27,867 nucleotides of DNA from JBLHRE01 sp047625765 (GCA_047625765.1 JBLHRE010000006.1:1-27867); one strand, 5' to 3'. Shown: positions 8,601 through 16,918, counted from the first letter of the stretch. A program made the numbers and translations. Notes: generated by a model from the sequence alone, not told the origin.

Positions 8601-9914
8601 AGGATGTCCTTTTAAAACATTCTCCAAAATATCCCAAACTACAGGATCTCTTCTGTCTATAATCTTCTTACCAGATTTTACAGTTTTTACAATACCACGT
8701 TCAATTAACTTTCGAACGATAAATGGCTTGTAAAGTTCCGCTGCCATATCTTTAGGGATACCACATTCGAACAATCTCAATTCTGGCCCAACAACAATTA
8801 CCGAACGTGCAGAATAATCAACACGCTTACCCAACAAGTTTTGACGGAAACGACCTTGCTTACCTTTCAAACTATCAGAAAGAGATTTTAATGCACGGTT
8901 CGAATCGGTTTTAACAGCAGATGCTTTACGTGTATTATCTAACAAAGAATCTACAGATTCTTGAAGCATACGCTTCTCGTTACGTAAAATTACCTCTGGA
9001 GCTTTAATCTCTAACAAACGCTTTAAACGGTTGTTACGAATAATAACTCTACGGTAAAGATCATTTAAATCAGAGGTAGCGAAACGACCACCATCCAATG
9101 GAACAAGAGGACGTAATTCTGGTGGTATAACCGGAACTACTTTCATCATCATCCATTCTGGCTTGTTCTCGATACGTGTATTTGCTTCACGGAATGCTTC
9201 AACAACCTGCAATCTTTTTAAAGCTTCCGCCTTACGTTGTTGAGAAGTTTCAGTATTCGCCTTGTGGCGCAATTCGTATGATAATGTATCTAAATCGATA
9301 CGACCCAACAATGCAATAAGAGCTTCAGCTCCCATTTTAGCAATAAACTTGTTAGGATCCTTTTCGTCTAAATATTGATTTTCAATTGGGAATTTCTCCA
9401 AGATATCTAAATACTCCTCTTCGGTAAGGAAGTCCATTTTTTGAACTGGCTCTCCTTCAGCATTCATTGCTCCAGCAGCCTGAATTACAACGTAACGCTC
9501 GTAATAGATAATCATGTCTAATCTCTTGGTAGGTAAACCTAACAAGTAACCCATTTTGTTTGGCAAAGAACGGAAGTACCATATATGCGCTACAGGAACC
9601 ACCAAATTGATGTGTCCCATACGCTCTCTACGTACTTTTTTCTCTGTCACTTCTACTCCACAACGGTCACAAACGATTCCTTTATATCGGATACGTTTGT
9701 ATTTACCACAGTGACATTCGAAGTCTTTAACTGGACCGAAAATACGTTCACAGAACAATCCATCGCGTTCTGGCTTGTAAGTACGGTAGTTAATAGTCTC
9801 AGGCTTTAATACCTCTCCATGCGACTTTTCCAAAAGTGATTCTGGAGACGCTAACCCGATGGTTATCGTAGAGAAGTTGCTGTTTGTTTGCTTTTCCTTT
9901 TTTCTCATGGCCAT
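5601..9914 (-). CDS. rpoC: DNA-directed RNA polymerase subunit beta'
   Basis: 1437 residues from ATG 9914 (MAMRKKEKQ...). An in-frame 15-codon extension to 9959 exists but falls in the rpoB-rpoC hairpin and does not resemble the family, so I rejected it; 9908 is a further alternative. The N-terminal zinc site is Cys67, Cys69, Cys82, Cys85. RQNLLGKRVDYSARSVIVVGP spans about 358-377. The catalytic NADFDGD loop at 476-482 carries the three Mg-binding Asp. The second zinc site (CEAKKGICAKCYGR) and the trigger-loop/bridge region with GEPGTQLTLRTFHVGGTAS follow. The protein forms the active-site half of RNA polymerase with RpoB. It follows rpoB after 63 bp containing a hairpin and is followed by DUF3467. 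No break or missing motif is seen. Confidence 0.98.
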   Translation of the reverse strand: MAMRKKEKQTNSNFSTITIGLASPESLLEKSHGEVLKPETINYRTYKPERDGLFCERIFGPVKDFECHCGKYKRIRYKGIVCDRCGVEVTEKKVRRERMGHINLVVPVAHIWYFRSLPNKMGYLLGLPTKRLDMIIYYERYVVIQAAGAMNAEGEPVQKMDFLTEEEYLDILEKFPIENQYLDEKDPNKFIAKMGAEALIALLGRIDLDTLSYELRHKANTETSQQRKAEALKRLQVVEAFREANTRIENKPEWMMMKVVPVIPPELRPLVPLDGGRFATSDLNDLYRRVIIRNNRLKRLLEIKAPEVILRNEKRMLQESVDSLLDNTRKASAVKTDSNRALKSLSDSLKGKQGRFRQNLLGKRVDYSARSVIVVGPELRLFECGIPKDMAAELYKPFIVRKLIERGIVKTVKSGKKIIDRRDPVVWDILENVLKGHPVLLNRAPTLHRLGIQAFQPKLIEGKAIQLHPLVCTAFNADFDGDQMAVHLPLGPAAILEAQMLMLGSHNILNPANGAPITVPSQDMVLGLYYMTKLRLSTPERKVMGEGLTFYSAEEVNIAYNEKRAELHAQVKVRAKVKEGTELVYRIIETTVGRIIFNEVVPESVGFVNEVLTKKALRNIIGNIIKETDVPTTANFLDDMKGLGFTMAFRGGLSFNLGDVIVPEEKDEMMKTALANVEEISGNYSMGLITNNERYNQVIDVWTNTNARLTEHAMTRLRTDNQGFNSIYMMLDSGARGSKEQIRQLSGMRGLMAKPQKSGSAGGEIIENPIMSNFKEGLSILEYFISTHGARKGLADTALKTADAGYLTRRLVDVAQDVIVSEVDCGTLRGLQESALKKNEEIVESISERIIGRVSLHDVHHPLTGELLVASGDVIEEETGALIEDSPIETVEVRSALTCEAKKGICAKCYGRNLATNKMVQEGEAVGVIAAQSIGEPGTQLTLRTFHVGGTASNVAETSQIQAKFDGKLQIEELRTVEGADGEKEDIVIGRTAEMKIVDENTGIVLATNNIPYGSIMKAKSGKKIKKGDSICVWDPYNAVILSETKGKIAFENIEEGVTYRVEIDEQTGFQEKVISETRDKKRIPTILIVDSKEEVLKSYNLPVGAHIIVGENDKIEAGRILVKIPRKSAKAGDITGGLPRVTELFEARNPSNPAVVSEIDGIVSYGKIKRGNREVIIESRTGEIKKYLVSLSKQILVQENDYVRAGMPMSDGAITPSDILSIQGPSKVQEYLVNEVQEVYRLQGVKINDKHFEVIVRQMMRKVKVSDPGDTKFLENQLIHKNDLIEENDKIYGMKVVETPGDSENLKAGQIVTARKLRDENSVLRRKDLELVEAREALPSTTIPILQGITRASLQTKSFISAASFQETTKVLNEAAINGKVDYLRGLKENVIVGHKIPAGTGLAKYDNLVVGSKIDLEALKSRKEETTVESVEVED

Positions 9915-9944
9915 TGATAAATGGTGTTGAAATATTGTGTAAAA

Positions 9945-9974
9945 GGGTCGCCACGTCATAAAGACGTGGCACCC
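9945..9974 (-). promoter_or_regulatory. Hairpin between rpoB and rpoC
   Basis: GGGT-c-GCCACGTC (9945-9957) pairs with GACGTGGC-ACCC (9963-9974), giving 12 bp with one bulged base and a five-base loop. On the minus strand it begins three bases after the rpoB stop and is followed by TTTTACAC, so it resembles a weak terminator, attenuator or processing site inside the operon. The core genes on both sides must both be made, so partial read-through or RNA processing is inferred. Confidence 0.65.
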
Positions 9975-9977
9975 ATT

Positions 9978-12900
9978 TTAGTCAAGAGTAATGTTCAATC
10001 CTAATCCGTTAAGCTCGTGAAGCAATACGTTGAAAGATTCTGGAATACCTGGTTCAGGCATCTTTTCTCCTTTAACAATAGCTTCGTAAGTCTTAGCACG
10101 GCCGACAACGTCATCAGATTTCACTGTCAAGATTTCACGTAAGATGTTTGATGCACCAAATGCTTCAAGTGCCCATACTTCCATCTCTCCAAAACGCTGA
10201 CCACCAAACTGAGCTTTACCACCCAATGGTTGCTGTGTAATTAAAGAGTATGGTCCGATAGAACGTGCATGCATCTTATCATCAACCATGTGACCTAATT
10301 TCAACATGTAAATAATACCTACTGTTGCTGGTTGATCAAAACGTTCACCTGTTCCTCCATCATGAAGGTAAGTGTGTCCGTACAACGGAATTCCAGCTTC
10401 CTCAGAATATTTGTTGATGTCGTCAATATGTGCTCCATCAAAAATTGGTGTAGCATACTTCTTACCTAATTTCTGACCTGCCCAACCTAATACAGTTTCG
10501 TAAATCTGTCCAAGGTTCATACGCGATGGTACCCCAAGTGGGTTCAACACGATATCTACAGGAGTTCCATCATCTAAGAATGGCATATCTTCTTCACGAA
10601 CGATACGAGCAACAATACCTTTGTTACCGTGACGTCCAGCCATTTTATCACCAACTTTCAACTTACGTTTCTTAGCGATATAAACTTTAGCCAATTTGAT
10701 AATTCCAGAAGGTAATTCATCACCAACACTTAGTGTAAACTTCTCACGTCTTAAAGCTGCAGCTAAATCTGCTACTCTAATGTTGAAATTATGCAACAAG
10801 TTTCTGATTAACTCATTCTTCTCTTTATCAGTTGTCCATCTGTCAGACGACAAGTGAGTGAAGTCATTGATAGCGTTTAACAATTTCTGCGTAAACTTGG
10901 TTCCTTTAGGAATAATAGTTTCGTTCAAATCGTTAACAACACCTTGCGCTGTTTTACCACTAACCAATACCATCATTTTCTCGACAAGTTGAGATCTCAT
11001 CTCAGCAACGTCAACAAGGTATTTAGCGTCTAACTCAACAACAACTTCTTTATCTTCTGCACGTGCTTTCTTATCCTTGATTGCTCTAGAGAATAATTTT
11101 TTCTCGATAACAACACCACGTAATGATGGAGAAGCCTTCAAAGAAGCATCTTTTACATCACCCGCTTTGTCACCAAAGATTGCACGTAATAATTTTTCTT
11201 CTGGAGAAGGATCAGACTCACCCTTAGGAGTAATCTTACCAATAAGAATATCACCTGGCTTAACTTCCGCACCAACGCGAATCATACCATGCTCATCCAA
11301 ATCTTTGGTAGCTTCCTCACTCACGTTAGGAATATCCGCAGTCAATTCTTCAACACCCAATTTGGTGTCACGAACTTCCAACGTATATTCATCAACATGA
11401 ATAGATGTAAAGATATCTTCCTTAACAACACGTTCAGAAATTACAATCGCATCCTCAAAATTGTATCCTTTCCAAGGCATGAAGGCAACCTTCATGTTTC
11501 TTCCTAGAGCCAATTCACCTTTTTCGGTTGCATAACCTTCACAAAGAACTTGGTTCATAGAAACACGTTCACCTTTCGTTACAATTGGTCTAAGTGTTAT
11601 AGAAGTACCTTGGTTTGTTTTACGGAACTTAATTAAGTTGTAGCTCTTATAGTCGTCTACGAAACTTACCAATCGTTCATCATCCGTACGATCGTATTTG
11701 ATGGTAATTTTCTTAGCATCTACATACTCAACAACTCCAGCACCTTCTGCATTAATCAAAACACGAGAATCTTGAGCAACTTGTGCTTCCAATCCTGTAC
11801 CTACGATAGGTGCTTCCGGGCGCAACAAAGGAACTGCCTGACGCATCATGTTAGATCCCATCAATGCACGGTTGGCATCATCATGCTCCAAGAAAGGAAT
11901 TAACGAAGCCGAAATAGATGCAATCTGATTAGGAGCAACATCCATAAAAGTTAATTTGTCTGGCTCTAAAACCGGGAAATCACCTTCGAAACGTGCTTTA
12001 ATTCTATTACTCAAGAATGCTCCATCCTTATCGATAGGCGCATTGGCTTGAGCAATGATTTGTTCATCTTCTTCCTCTGCACTTAAATACTGTGCTTCTC
12101 GGTTCAAACTAACTTTACCATTCTCTACCTTACGGTAAGGAGTTTCGATAAAGCCCATTCTATTCACCTTTGCATAAACACACAAAGAAGAAATCAAACC
12201 AATGTTTGGACCCTCAGGAGTTTCAATCGGACATAAACGTCCGTAGTGAGTATAATGTACATCACGTACTTCAAATCCTGCTCGTTCTCTAGAAAGACCA
12301 CCTGGCCCTAGTGCAGATAATCTACGCTTGTGCGTAATCTCCGACAATGGGTTGGTTTGATCCATGAACTGAGATAACTGATTCGTTCCAAAGAAAGAAT
12401 TAATTACAGAAGACAAAGTCTTTGCATTAATCAAATCTATAGGAGTAAATACTTCGTTATCACGAACATTCATACGCTCACGAATAGTACGTGCCATACG
12501 AGCTAAACCAACACCAAATTGGTTCATTAGTTGCTCACCTACAGTACGAACTCTACGGTTACTCAAGTGATCGATATCATCTATATCTGCCTTAGAGTTT
12601 ACCAATTCGATAAGGTACTTAATAATACAAATGATATCCTGTTTGGTTAAAACCTGGGTATCTCCTGCAATATCAAGACCTAATTTTTTATTCAATCTAT
12701 AACGACCAACTTCACCTAAGTTGTAACGAGTTTCAGAGAAGAATAATTTATCAATAATTCCTCTTGCAGTCTCTTCATCTGGCGGCTCAGCGTTTCTTAA
12801 TTGTCTATAGATATGCTCAACTGCTTCTTTTTCAGAGTTCGTTGGATCTTTTTGTAATGTATTGTGGATGATGCTATAATCTCCAGCTTTCAAATCTTCT

Positions 12901-13790
12901 CTATGAAGTAGGATAGCTTTTACATTAGCTTCAATAATTTCCTCGATGTGTTCTTTTTCAAGAATTGTATCACGGTCAAGCACAACTTCGTTACGCTCAA
13001 TAGATACAACCTCTCCTGTATCTTCATCTACGAAATCTTCTACCCACGTTTTTAATACACGAGCAGCCAATTTACGGCCAAGAACTTTTTTAATTCCTGC
13101 CTTCGAAACCTTAACCTCTTCTGCAAGATTAAAAATTTCAAGAATATCTTTATCACGTTCGTATCCAATTGCACGTAAAAGAGTTGTCAAAGGCAACTTC
13201 TTCTTACGGTCAATGTAAGCATACATTACGCTGTTAATGTCGGTAGCAAATTCAATCCAAGAACCTTTGAATGGAATAATACGCGCAGAGTACAATTTTG
13301 TACCATTGGCGTGGAAAGACTGCCCAAAGAAAACACCAGGAGAACGGTGTAATTGAGAAACAATAACACGCTCAGCACCGTTGATACAAAAAGTACCACG
13401 CGGAGTCATATAAGGAATTGTTCCTAAATATACATCCTGAACGATTGTTTCAAAATCCTCATGTTCTGGATCAGTACAATATAATTTAAGGCGAGCTTTT
13501 AAGGGAACTGAATACGTCAATCCTCTTTCAATACACTCATCAATGCTGTAACGGGGTGGATCTACAAAATAGTCCAAGAACTCCAATACAAATTGGTTTC
13601 TTGTATCTGTAATCGGGAAGTTCTCGCTAAAAACAGAGAACAAACCTTCATCCTGACGATTTTCAGATTTAGTATCTAATTGGAAAAAGTCACGAAAAGC
13701 TTTCAATTGAATATCGAGAAAATCCGGATAATCAATTTGACTTTTGATAGACGCGAAATTTACTCTTTCGCTAAAGTTATTCTGAGCCAA
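9978..13790 (-). CDS. rpoB: DNA-directed RNA polymerase subunit beta
   Basis: About 1270 residues, the usual Bacteroidota length. The family N-terminus (ERVNFASIK..DYPDFLDIQLK.F.DFFQL) is preceded in frame by no ATG at all. TTG 13790 gives MAQNNFSERVNF, which fits relatives best; TTG 13823 would add eleven odd residues (NGVLTLTFCT). The rifampicin region at 468-499 (GTNQLSQFMDQTNPLSEITHK...) keeps the sensitive-type Asp477, His487 and Ser492. ETPEGPNIGLISSL, GDKMAGRHGNKG and the C-terminal EMEVWALEAFGA are intact. The subunit forms the nucleotide-entry and RNA-exit half of RNA polymerase. It is transcribed after rplL, across a hairpin at 13843-13879. No frameshift or insertion is evident. Confidence 0.97.
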   Translation of the reverse strand: MAQNNFSERVNFASIKSQIDYPDFLDIQLKAFRDFFQLDTKSENRQDEGLFSVFSENFPITDTRNQFVLEFLDYFVDPPRYSIDECIERGLTYSVPLKARLKLYCTDPEHEDFETIVQDVYLGTIPYMTPRGTFCINGAERVIVSQLHRSPGVFFGQSFHANGTKLYSARIIPFKGSWIEFATDINSVMYAYIDRKKKLPLTTLLRAIGYERDKDILEIFNLAEEVKVSKAGIKKVLGRKLAARVLKTWVEDFVDEDTGEVVSIERNEVVLDRDTILEKEHIEEIIEANVKAILLHREDLKAGDYSIIHNTLQKDPTNSEKEAVEHIYRQLRNAEPPDEETARGIIDKLFFSETRYNLGEVGRYRLNKKLGLDIAGDTQVLTKQDIICIIKYLIELVNSKADIDDIDHLSNRRVRTVGEQLMNQFGVGLARMARTIRERMNVRDNEVFTPIDLINAKTLSSVINSFFGTNQLSQFMDQTNPLSEITHKRRLSALGPGGLSRERAGFEVRDVHYTHYGRLCPIETPEGPNIGLISSLCVYAKVNRMGFIETPYRKVENGKVSLNREAQYLSAEEEDEQIIAQANAPIDKDGAFLSNRIKARFEGDFPVLEPDKLTFMDVAPNQIASISASLIPFLEHDDANRALMGSNMMRQAVPLLRPEAPIVGTGLEAQVAQDSRVLINAEGAGVVEYVDAKKITIKYDRTDDERLVSFVDDYKSYNLIKFRKTNQGTSITLRPIVTKGERVSMNQVLCEGYATEKGELALGRNMKVAFMPWKGYNFEDAIVISERVVKEDIFTSIHVDEYTLEVRDTKLGVEELTADIPNVSEEATKDLDEHGMIRVGAEVKPGDILIGKITPKGESDPSPEEKLLRAIFGDKAGDVKDASLKASPSLRGVVIEKKLFSRAIKDKKARAEDKEVVVELDAKYLVDVAEMRSQLVEKMMVLVSGKTAQGVVNDLNETIIPKGTKFTQKLLNAINDFTHLSSDRWTTDKEKNELIRNLLHNFNIRVADLAAALRREKFTLSVGDELPSGIIKLAKVYIAKKRKLKVGDKMAGRHGNKGIVARIVREEDMPFLDDGTPVDIVLNPLGVPSRMNLGQIYETVLGWAGQKLGKKYATPIFDGAHIDDINKYSEEAGIPLYGHTYLHDGGTGERFDQPATVGIIYMLKLGHMVDDKMHARSIGPYSLITQQPLGGKAQFGGQRFGEMEVWALEAFGASNILREILTVKSDDVVGRAKTYEAIVKGEKMPEPGIPESFNVLLHELNGLGLNITLD

Positions 13791-13842
13791 AGTACAGAAA
13801 GTTAAAGTTAAAACTCCGTTCAAGTGTTATAAAACACAAAAG

Positions 13843-13879
13843 GGTTTAGGTCTCTCACATACCGTGAAAGACCTAAACC
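13843..13879 (-). promoter_or_regulatory. Hairpin between rplL and rpoB (attenuator or processing site)
   Basis: GGTTTAGGTCT (13843-13853) and AGACCTAAACC (13869-13879) form a perfect 11-bp stem; a few more pairs (CAC/GTG) can extend it inwards. On the minus strand the stem is followed by CTTTTGTG and then by the rpoB start. In E. coli the same junction carries an attenuator and an RNase III processing site, so a comparable role is plausible but unproven here. Confidence 0.65.
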
Positions 13880-13901
13880 TTAATAATTGTAAAAAAGCAG
13901 C

Positions 13902-14276
13902 TTACTTAAGCTCAACTTCAGCACCAGCTTCCTCTAACTGAGTTTTAAGCGCTTCTGCTTCGTCTTTAGAGACACCTTCTTTGATAGCACCAGGAGCACT
14001 ATCAACTACAGCTTTAGCCTCTTTCAAGCCTAGACCTGTCAATTCTTTTACCAATTTAACTACTGCTAATTTTGAAGCACCAGCTGCTTTCAAAATTACA
14101 TCGAATTCTGTTTGAACCTCAGCTTCAGCGTCTCCACCAGCAGCAGGACCAGCTACAGCTACAGCAGCAGCTGCAGGTTCGATTCCGTACTCTTCCTTAA
14201 GAATTTCCGCTAATTCGTTTACTTCTTTTACTGTTAAATTCACTAATTGCTCAGCGAAATCTTTCAAATCTGCCAT
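13902..14276 (-). CDS. rplL: 50S ribosomal protein bL12 (L7/L12)
   Basis: 124 residues. The N-terminal dimerisation helix hairpin (LKDFAEQLVNLTVKEVNELA) is followed by an Ala-rich hinge near 35-50 (AAAAVAVAGPAAGG). The C-terminal factor-binding domain carries KLAVVKLVKELTGLGLKEAK and EEAGAEVELK. bL12 forms the stalk that recruits and activates translation GTPases, including the EF-Tu encoded upstream. It follows rplJ by 67 bp and precedes the rplL-rpoB hairpin. Confidence 0.97.
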   Translation of the reverse strand: MADLKDFAEQLVNLTVKEVNELAEILKEEYGIEPAAAAVAVAGPAAGGDAEAEVQTEFDVILKAAGASKLAVVKLVKELTGLGLKEAKAVVDSAPGAIKEGVSKDEAEALKTQLEEAGAEVELK

Positions 14277-14343
14277 TTCAGTATGGTTTATTTGTTCTTA
14301 AATTACTAACTCAAAAATATATGGAAGCGAGTGTGCGTACAAT

Positions 14344-14865
14344 TTACTCTGCTCTTTCCGATAATGTCTTAACAATACCAGATAGTTTATTACCTCCTGA
14401 CTGCAACGCAGAAATCACGTTTTTAGCAGGCGATTGCAACAACATAATGATATCGCCAATAAGCTCTTCTTTGGATTTCAAAGTCGTTAAAGACTCTAAA
14501 TGATCAGCGCCAATAAATACAGCTTCATCGATCCAAGCTCCCTTTAATACAGGTATTTTTGCTTTTTTCGAGAAATCTTTAATTACTCTTGCTGGTGCAT
14601 TTCCCGTTTCAGAAAGCATCATAGAGGTACTCCCCTTTAACACATCTGAAAGCTCACCGAAATCCTTGTCGCTTCTCTCCATTGCTTTCGCCAACAACGT
14701 GTTTTTTACAACACTAAGCGAAATACCTTTAGAGTAACAAAGTTTTCTTAACTGACTTGTTTTTTCAGCGTCCAAGCCTGCGATATCAGCTAAATAAACC
14801 ACCTTACTTTCAGAAAGTTGGCTTACCAATGCCTCAATTGCATTATTTTTTTCTTCTCTTGTCAT
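14344..14865 (-). CDS. rplJ: 50S ribosomal protein uL10
   Basis: 173 residues, normal for L10. REEKNNAIEALVSQLSESKVVYLADIAGL at the N-terminus contains the rRNA-binding domain; FGELSDVLKGSTSMMLSE lies in the middle. The C-terminal helix (residues about 140-173) is where bL12 dimers attach. It links the stalk to 23S rRNA. The gene is only 24 bp after rplA, so there is little room for the long structured leader that controls rplJ in E. coli; any autoregulation would have to act elsewhere in the transcript. Confidence 0.97.
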   Translation of the reverse strand: MTREEKNNAIEALVSQLSESKVVYLADIAGLDAEKTSQLRKLCYSKGISLSVVKNTLLAKAMERSDKDFGELSDVLKGSTSMMLSETGNAPARVIKDFSKKAKIPVLKGAWIDEAVFIGADHLESLTTLKSKEELIGDIIMLLQSPAKNVISALQSGGNKLSGIVKTLSERAE

Positions 14866-14889
14866 CTTTTCTACTTTTTAGGGCTTAGC

Positions 14890-15582
14890 TTATACGTACA
14901 ATTTAGTATCGATGCTAATACCTGCGCTCATTGTGCTAGACATTGCAATACTTTTAACATACGTACCTTTAGCCGCTGTAGGTTTCAATTTCACGATAGT
15001 TTGCAATAATTCTCTTGCATTCTCCTCGATTTTCGCAACATCAAAAGATGCTTTTCCAACTGAAGCGTGAATAATTCCGTAACGATCTACTTTAAAGTCA
15101 ATTTTACCACCTTTAACATCAGCTACAGCCTTCGCTACATCCATTGTTACAGTTCCAGTTTTAGGGTTAGGCATTAAACCTCTTGGCCCTAAAATACGAC
15201 CCAAAGGACCTAACTTACCCATAACGGCAGGCATAGTAACGATAACGTCTACATCAGTCCAGCCACCTTTGATTTTCTCTAGGTACTCGTCCAATCCTAC
15301 GAAATCTGCACCAGCATCCTTAGCATCTTGCTCCTTATCTGGAGTAACCAATGCCAATACACGTATAGTTTTACCTGTACCATGCGGAAGGGTAACAACA
15401 CCTCTAACCATTTGATTAGCTTTACGCGGATCTACACCCAAACGTATAGCTAAATCGATAGAAGCATCAAACTTTGTAGTAGTAATATCTTTTACGATCG
15501 AAGATGCATCAACTAAGGAGTAATCCTTTGTTACGTCAAATTTTGCCGCAACTTCTTTTTGTTTTTTTGTCAATTTCGCCAT
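14890..15582 (-). CDS. rplA: 50S ribosomal protein uL1
   Basis: 230 residues with the full L1 pattern: SIDLAIRLGVDPRKANQMVRG at about 41-61, LPHGTGK, MGKLGPLGRILGPRGLMPNPKTGTV near 120-145, and GKIDFKVDRYGIIHASVGKASF near 157-178. L1 binds the mobile 23S stalk at the E site. In other bacteria it represses translation of its own rplK-rplA transcript. It starts 8 bp after rplK ends. Confidence 0.97.
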   Translation of the reverse strand: MAKLTKKQKEVAAKFDVTKDYSLVDASSIVKDITTTKFDASIDLAIRLGVDPRKANQMVRGVVTLPHGTGKTIRVLALVTPDKEQDAKDAGADFVGLDEYLEKIKGGWTDVDVIVTMPAVMGKLGPLGRILGPRGLMPNPKTGTVTMDVAKAVADVKGGKIDFKVDRYGIIHASVGKASFDVAKIEENARELLQTIVKLKPTAAKGTYVKSIAMSSTMSAGISIDTKLYV

Positions 15583-15590
15583 GATGTTAC

Positions 15591-16037
15591 TTATTTACCA
15601 GCAGGTGCCTCACCTCCTTTAACGTTTAACCCCATACTTCTTGCAGTTCCAGCAACCATAGTCATTGCAGAATCAATAGTAAAGCAGTTCAAATCAGTCA
15701 TCTTGTCTTCAGCAATCGTTTTTACTTGATCCCAAGTAATACGACCAACCTTAACACGGTTAGGTTCTGCAGATCCCTTCTTAATTTTTGCCGCTTCCAT
15801 TAATTGAACAGCAGCTGGAGGAGTCTTGATTACAAAATCAAATGACTTATCAGCATAAACAGTAATTACTACTGGACATACTTTCCCTGCTTTATCTTGA
15901 GTTCTAGCATTAAATTGCTTACAGAACTCCATAATGTTAACCCCTTTTGCACCAAGTGCAGGACCAACGGGAGGAGATGGGTTTGCAGCGCCACCTTTTA
16001 CCTGTAATTTAATTAAAGCACTAACTTCTTTTGCCAT
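15591..16037 (-). CDS. rplK: 50S ribosomal protein uL11
   Basis: 148 residues with IKLQVKGGAANPSPPVGPALG at the N-terminus, NIMEFCKQFNARTQ, FVIKTPPAAVQLMEAA and the C-terminal MTMVAGTARSMGLNV. L11 forms the GTPase-associated centre with its 23S rRNA target. It is separated from nusG by a 100-bp spacer holding a long-range inverted repeat, and is followed by rplA after 8 bp. Confidence 0.97.
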   Translation of the reverse strand: MAKEVSALIKLQVKGGAANPSPPVGPALGAKGVNIMEFCKQFNARTQDKAGKVCPVVITVYADKSFDFVIKTPPAAVQLMEAAKIKKGSAEPNRVKVGRITWDQVKTIAEDKMTDLNCFTIDSAMTMVAGTARSMGLNVKGGEAPAGK

Positions 16038-16052
16038 TTTTCTAAAATTCTA

Positions 16053-16124
16053 AAAGGTATCTTCTATTCTGTGCAACTGGAAGCGTTTTTATCTGGAGAA
16101 GATCAACACTAGGAATATACCTTT
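16053..16124 (-). promoter_or_regulatory. Long-range inverted repeat in the rplK leader, possible L1 control site
   Basis: AAAGGTAT (16053-16060) and ATACCTTT (16117-16124) are perfect complements separated by 56 bases, filling most of the nusG-rplK spacer. The outer stem could close a structured leader just before rplK. L1 is known to repress the L11 operon by binding its leader in other bacteria; I do not see a diagnostic L1 motif, so this is a candidate only. Confidence 0.3.
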
Positions 16125-16137
16125 CTGTTAAATATTT

Positions 16138-16689
16138 CTAACTATCTTTTTCAACCTGCATATAACTTAATTCGACAGGAGTTTTTCTTCCGAAAATCTT
16201 CACCATCACTTTAAGCTTACGCTTTTCTTCATTAACCTCTTCAATAACCCCAGTAAAAGTGTTGAATGGTCCGTCAATTACTTTAACAGATTCTCCAACA
16301 ATATATGGAATATTGATACTTTCTTCTTCCTCTGCCAATTCGTCTACTTTTCCAAGCATACGGTTAACTTCGGTTTGTCTCAATGGTACCGCAGCACCAC
16401 CTTTTGTTTGACCTAAAAATCCTATTACGCCTGGAACCGATTTGATTGTGTGCTCAATTTCACCAACCAATGCAGCTTCAACCATAATATAACCAGGAAA
16501 AAAGTTACGCTCTTTGCTTACCTTTTTTCCATTTCGGATTTGATAAATCTTTTCGGTAGGGACAAGTACTTGAGCTACAAAATCTTGCAAACCTAATCGC
16601 GAGATTTCATTCTCAATATACAATTTTACCTTGTTTTCTTGCCCACTAACAGCACGTACTACGTACCACTTTTTTATTTGCTCAGCCAT
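16138..16689 (-). CDS. nusG: Transcription termination/antitermination factor NusG
   Basis: 183 residues. The NGN domain runs from about 7 to 115, with KKWYVVRAVSGQENKV at its start and RNFFPGYIMVEA in the middle. A KOW domain follows at about 128-182, with VGESVKVIDGPFNTFTGVIEE as its core. NusG binds the RNA polymerase clamp, suppresses pausing and links polymerase to Rho or the ribosome. It lies 18 bp after secE. No insertion of the kind seen in specialised NusG paralogues is present, so it is the housekeeping copy. Confidence 0.96.
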   Translation of the reverse strand: MAEQIKKWYVVRAVSGQENKVKLYIENEISRLGLQDFVAQVLVPTEKIYQIRNGKKVSKERNFFPGYIMVEAALVGEIEHTIKSVPGVIGFLGQTKGGAAVPLRQTEVNRMLGKVDELAEEEESINIPYIVGESVKVIDGPFNTFTGVIEEVNEEKRKLKVMVKIFGRKTPVELSYMQVEKDS

Positions 16690-16707
16690 CCTACTTTCTT
16701 TCTCGTC

Positions 16708-16902
16708 TTATGCAAATAAACTATAGAACATGCTCAGCAAATTACTGAATGATTGATCCATTACATATACAATCAATGCTATGATTACAGATGCTACTGC
16801 AACCAACATTGAACTAGATTGTAATTGAGCCCATGTAGGCCAAGACACTTTTTCTGTCAGCTCTTCGTAAGACTCTTGCAAGATCACTTTCAACTTTGCC
16901 AT
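16708..16902 (-). CDS. secE: Preprotein translocase subunit SecE
   Basis: 64 residues, the short SecE form. It has an amphipathic N-terminal helix with YEELTEKVSWPTWAQLQSSS, then one membrane segment at about 32-54 (MLVAVASVIIALIVYVMDQ). SecE clamps SecY in the inner-membrane Sec channel. It sits between tRNA-Trp (16 bp away) and nusG (18 bp), the usual secE-nusG pair. Confidence 0.95.
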   Translation of the reverse strand: MAKLKVILQESYEELTEKVSWPTWAQLQSSSMLVAVASVIIALIVYVMDQSFSNLLSMFYSLFA

Positions 16903-16918
16903 GTAATATTTTTCTTAG

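Noticed and set aside
9915..9959. 15-codon N-terminal extension of rpoC
   Set aside because: It lies on the rpoB-rpoC hairpin, lacks similarity to the family and the ATG at 9914 gives the expected N-terminus.
11077..11400. 107-codon plus-strand frame opposite rpoB
   Set aside because: Shadow of a conserved coding region on the other strand; composition is typical of antisense frames (Ser/Pro/Thr-rich).
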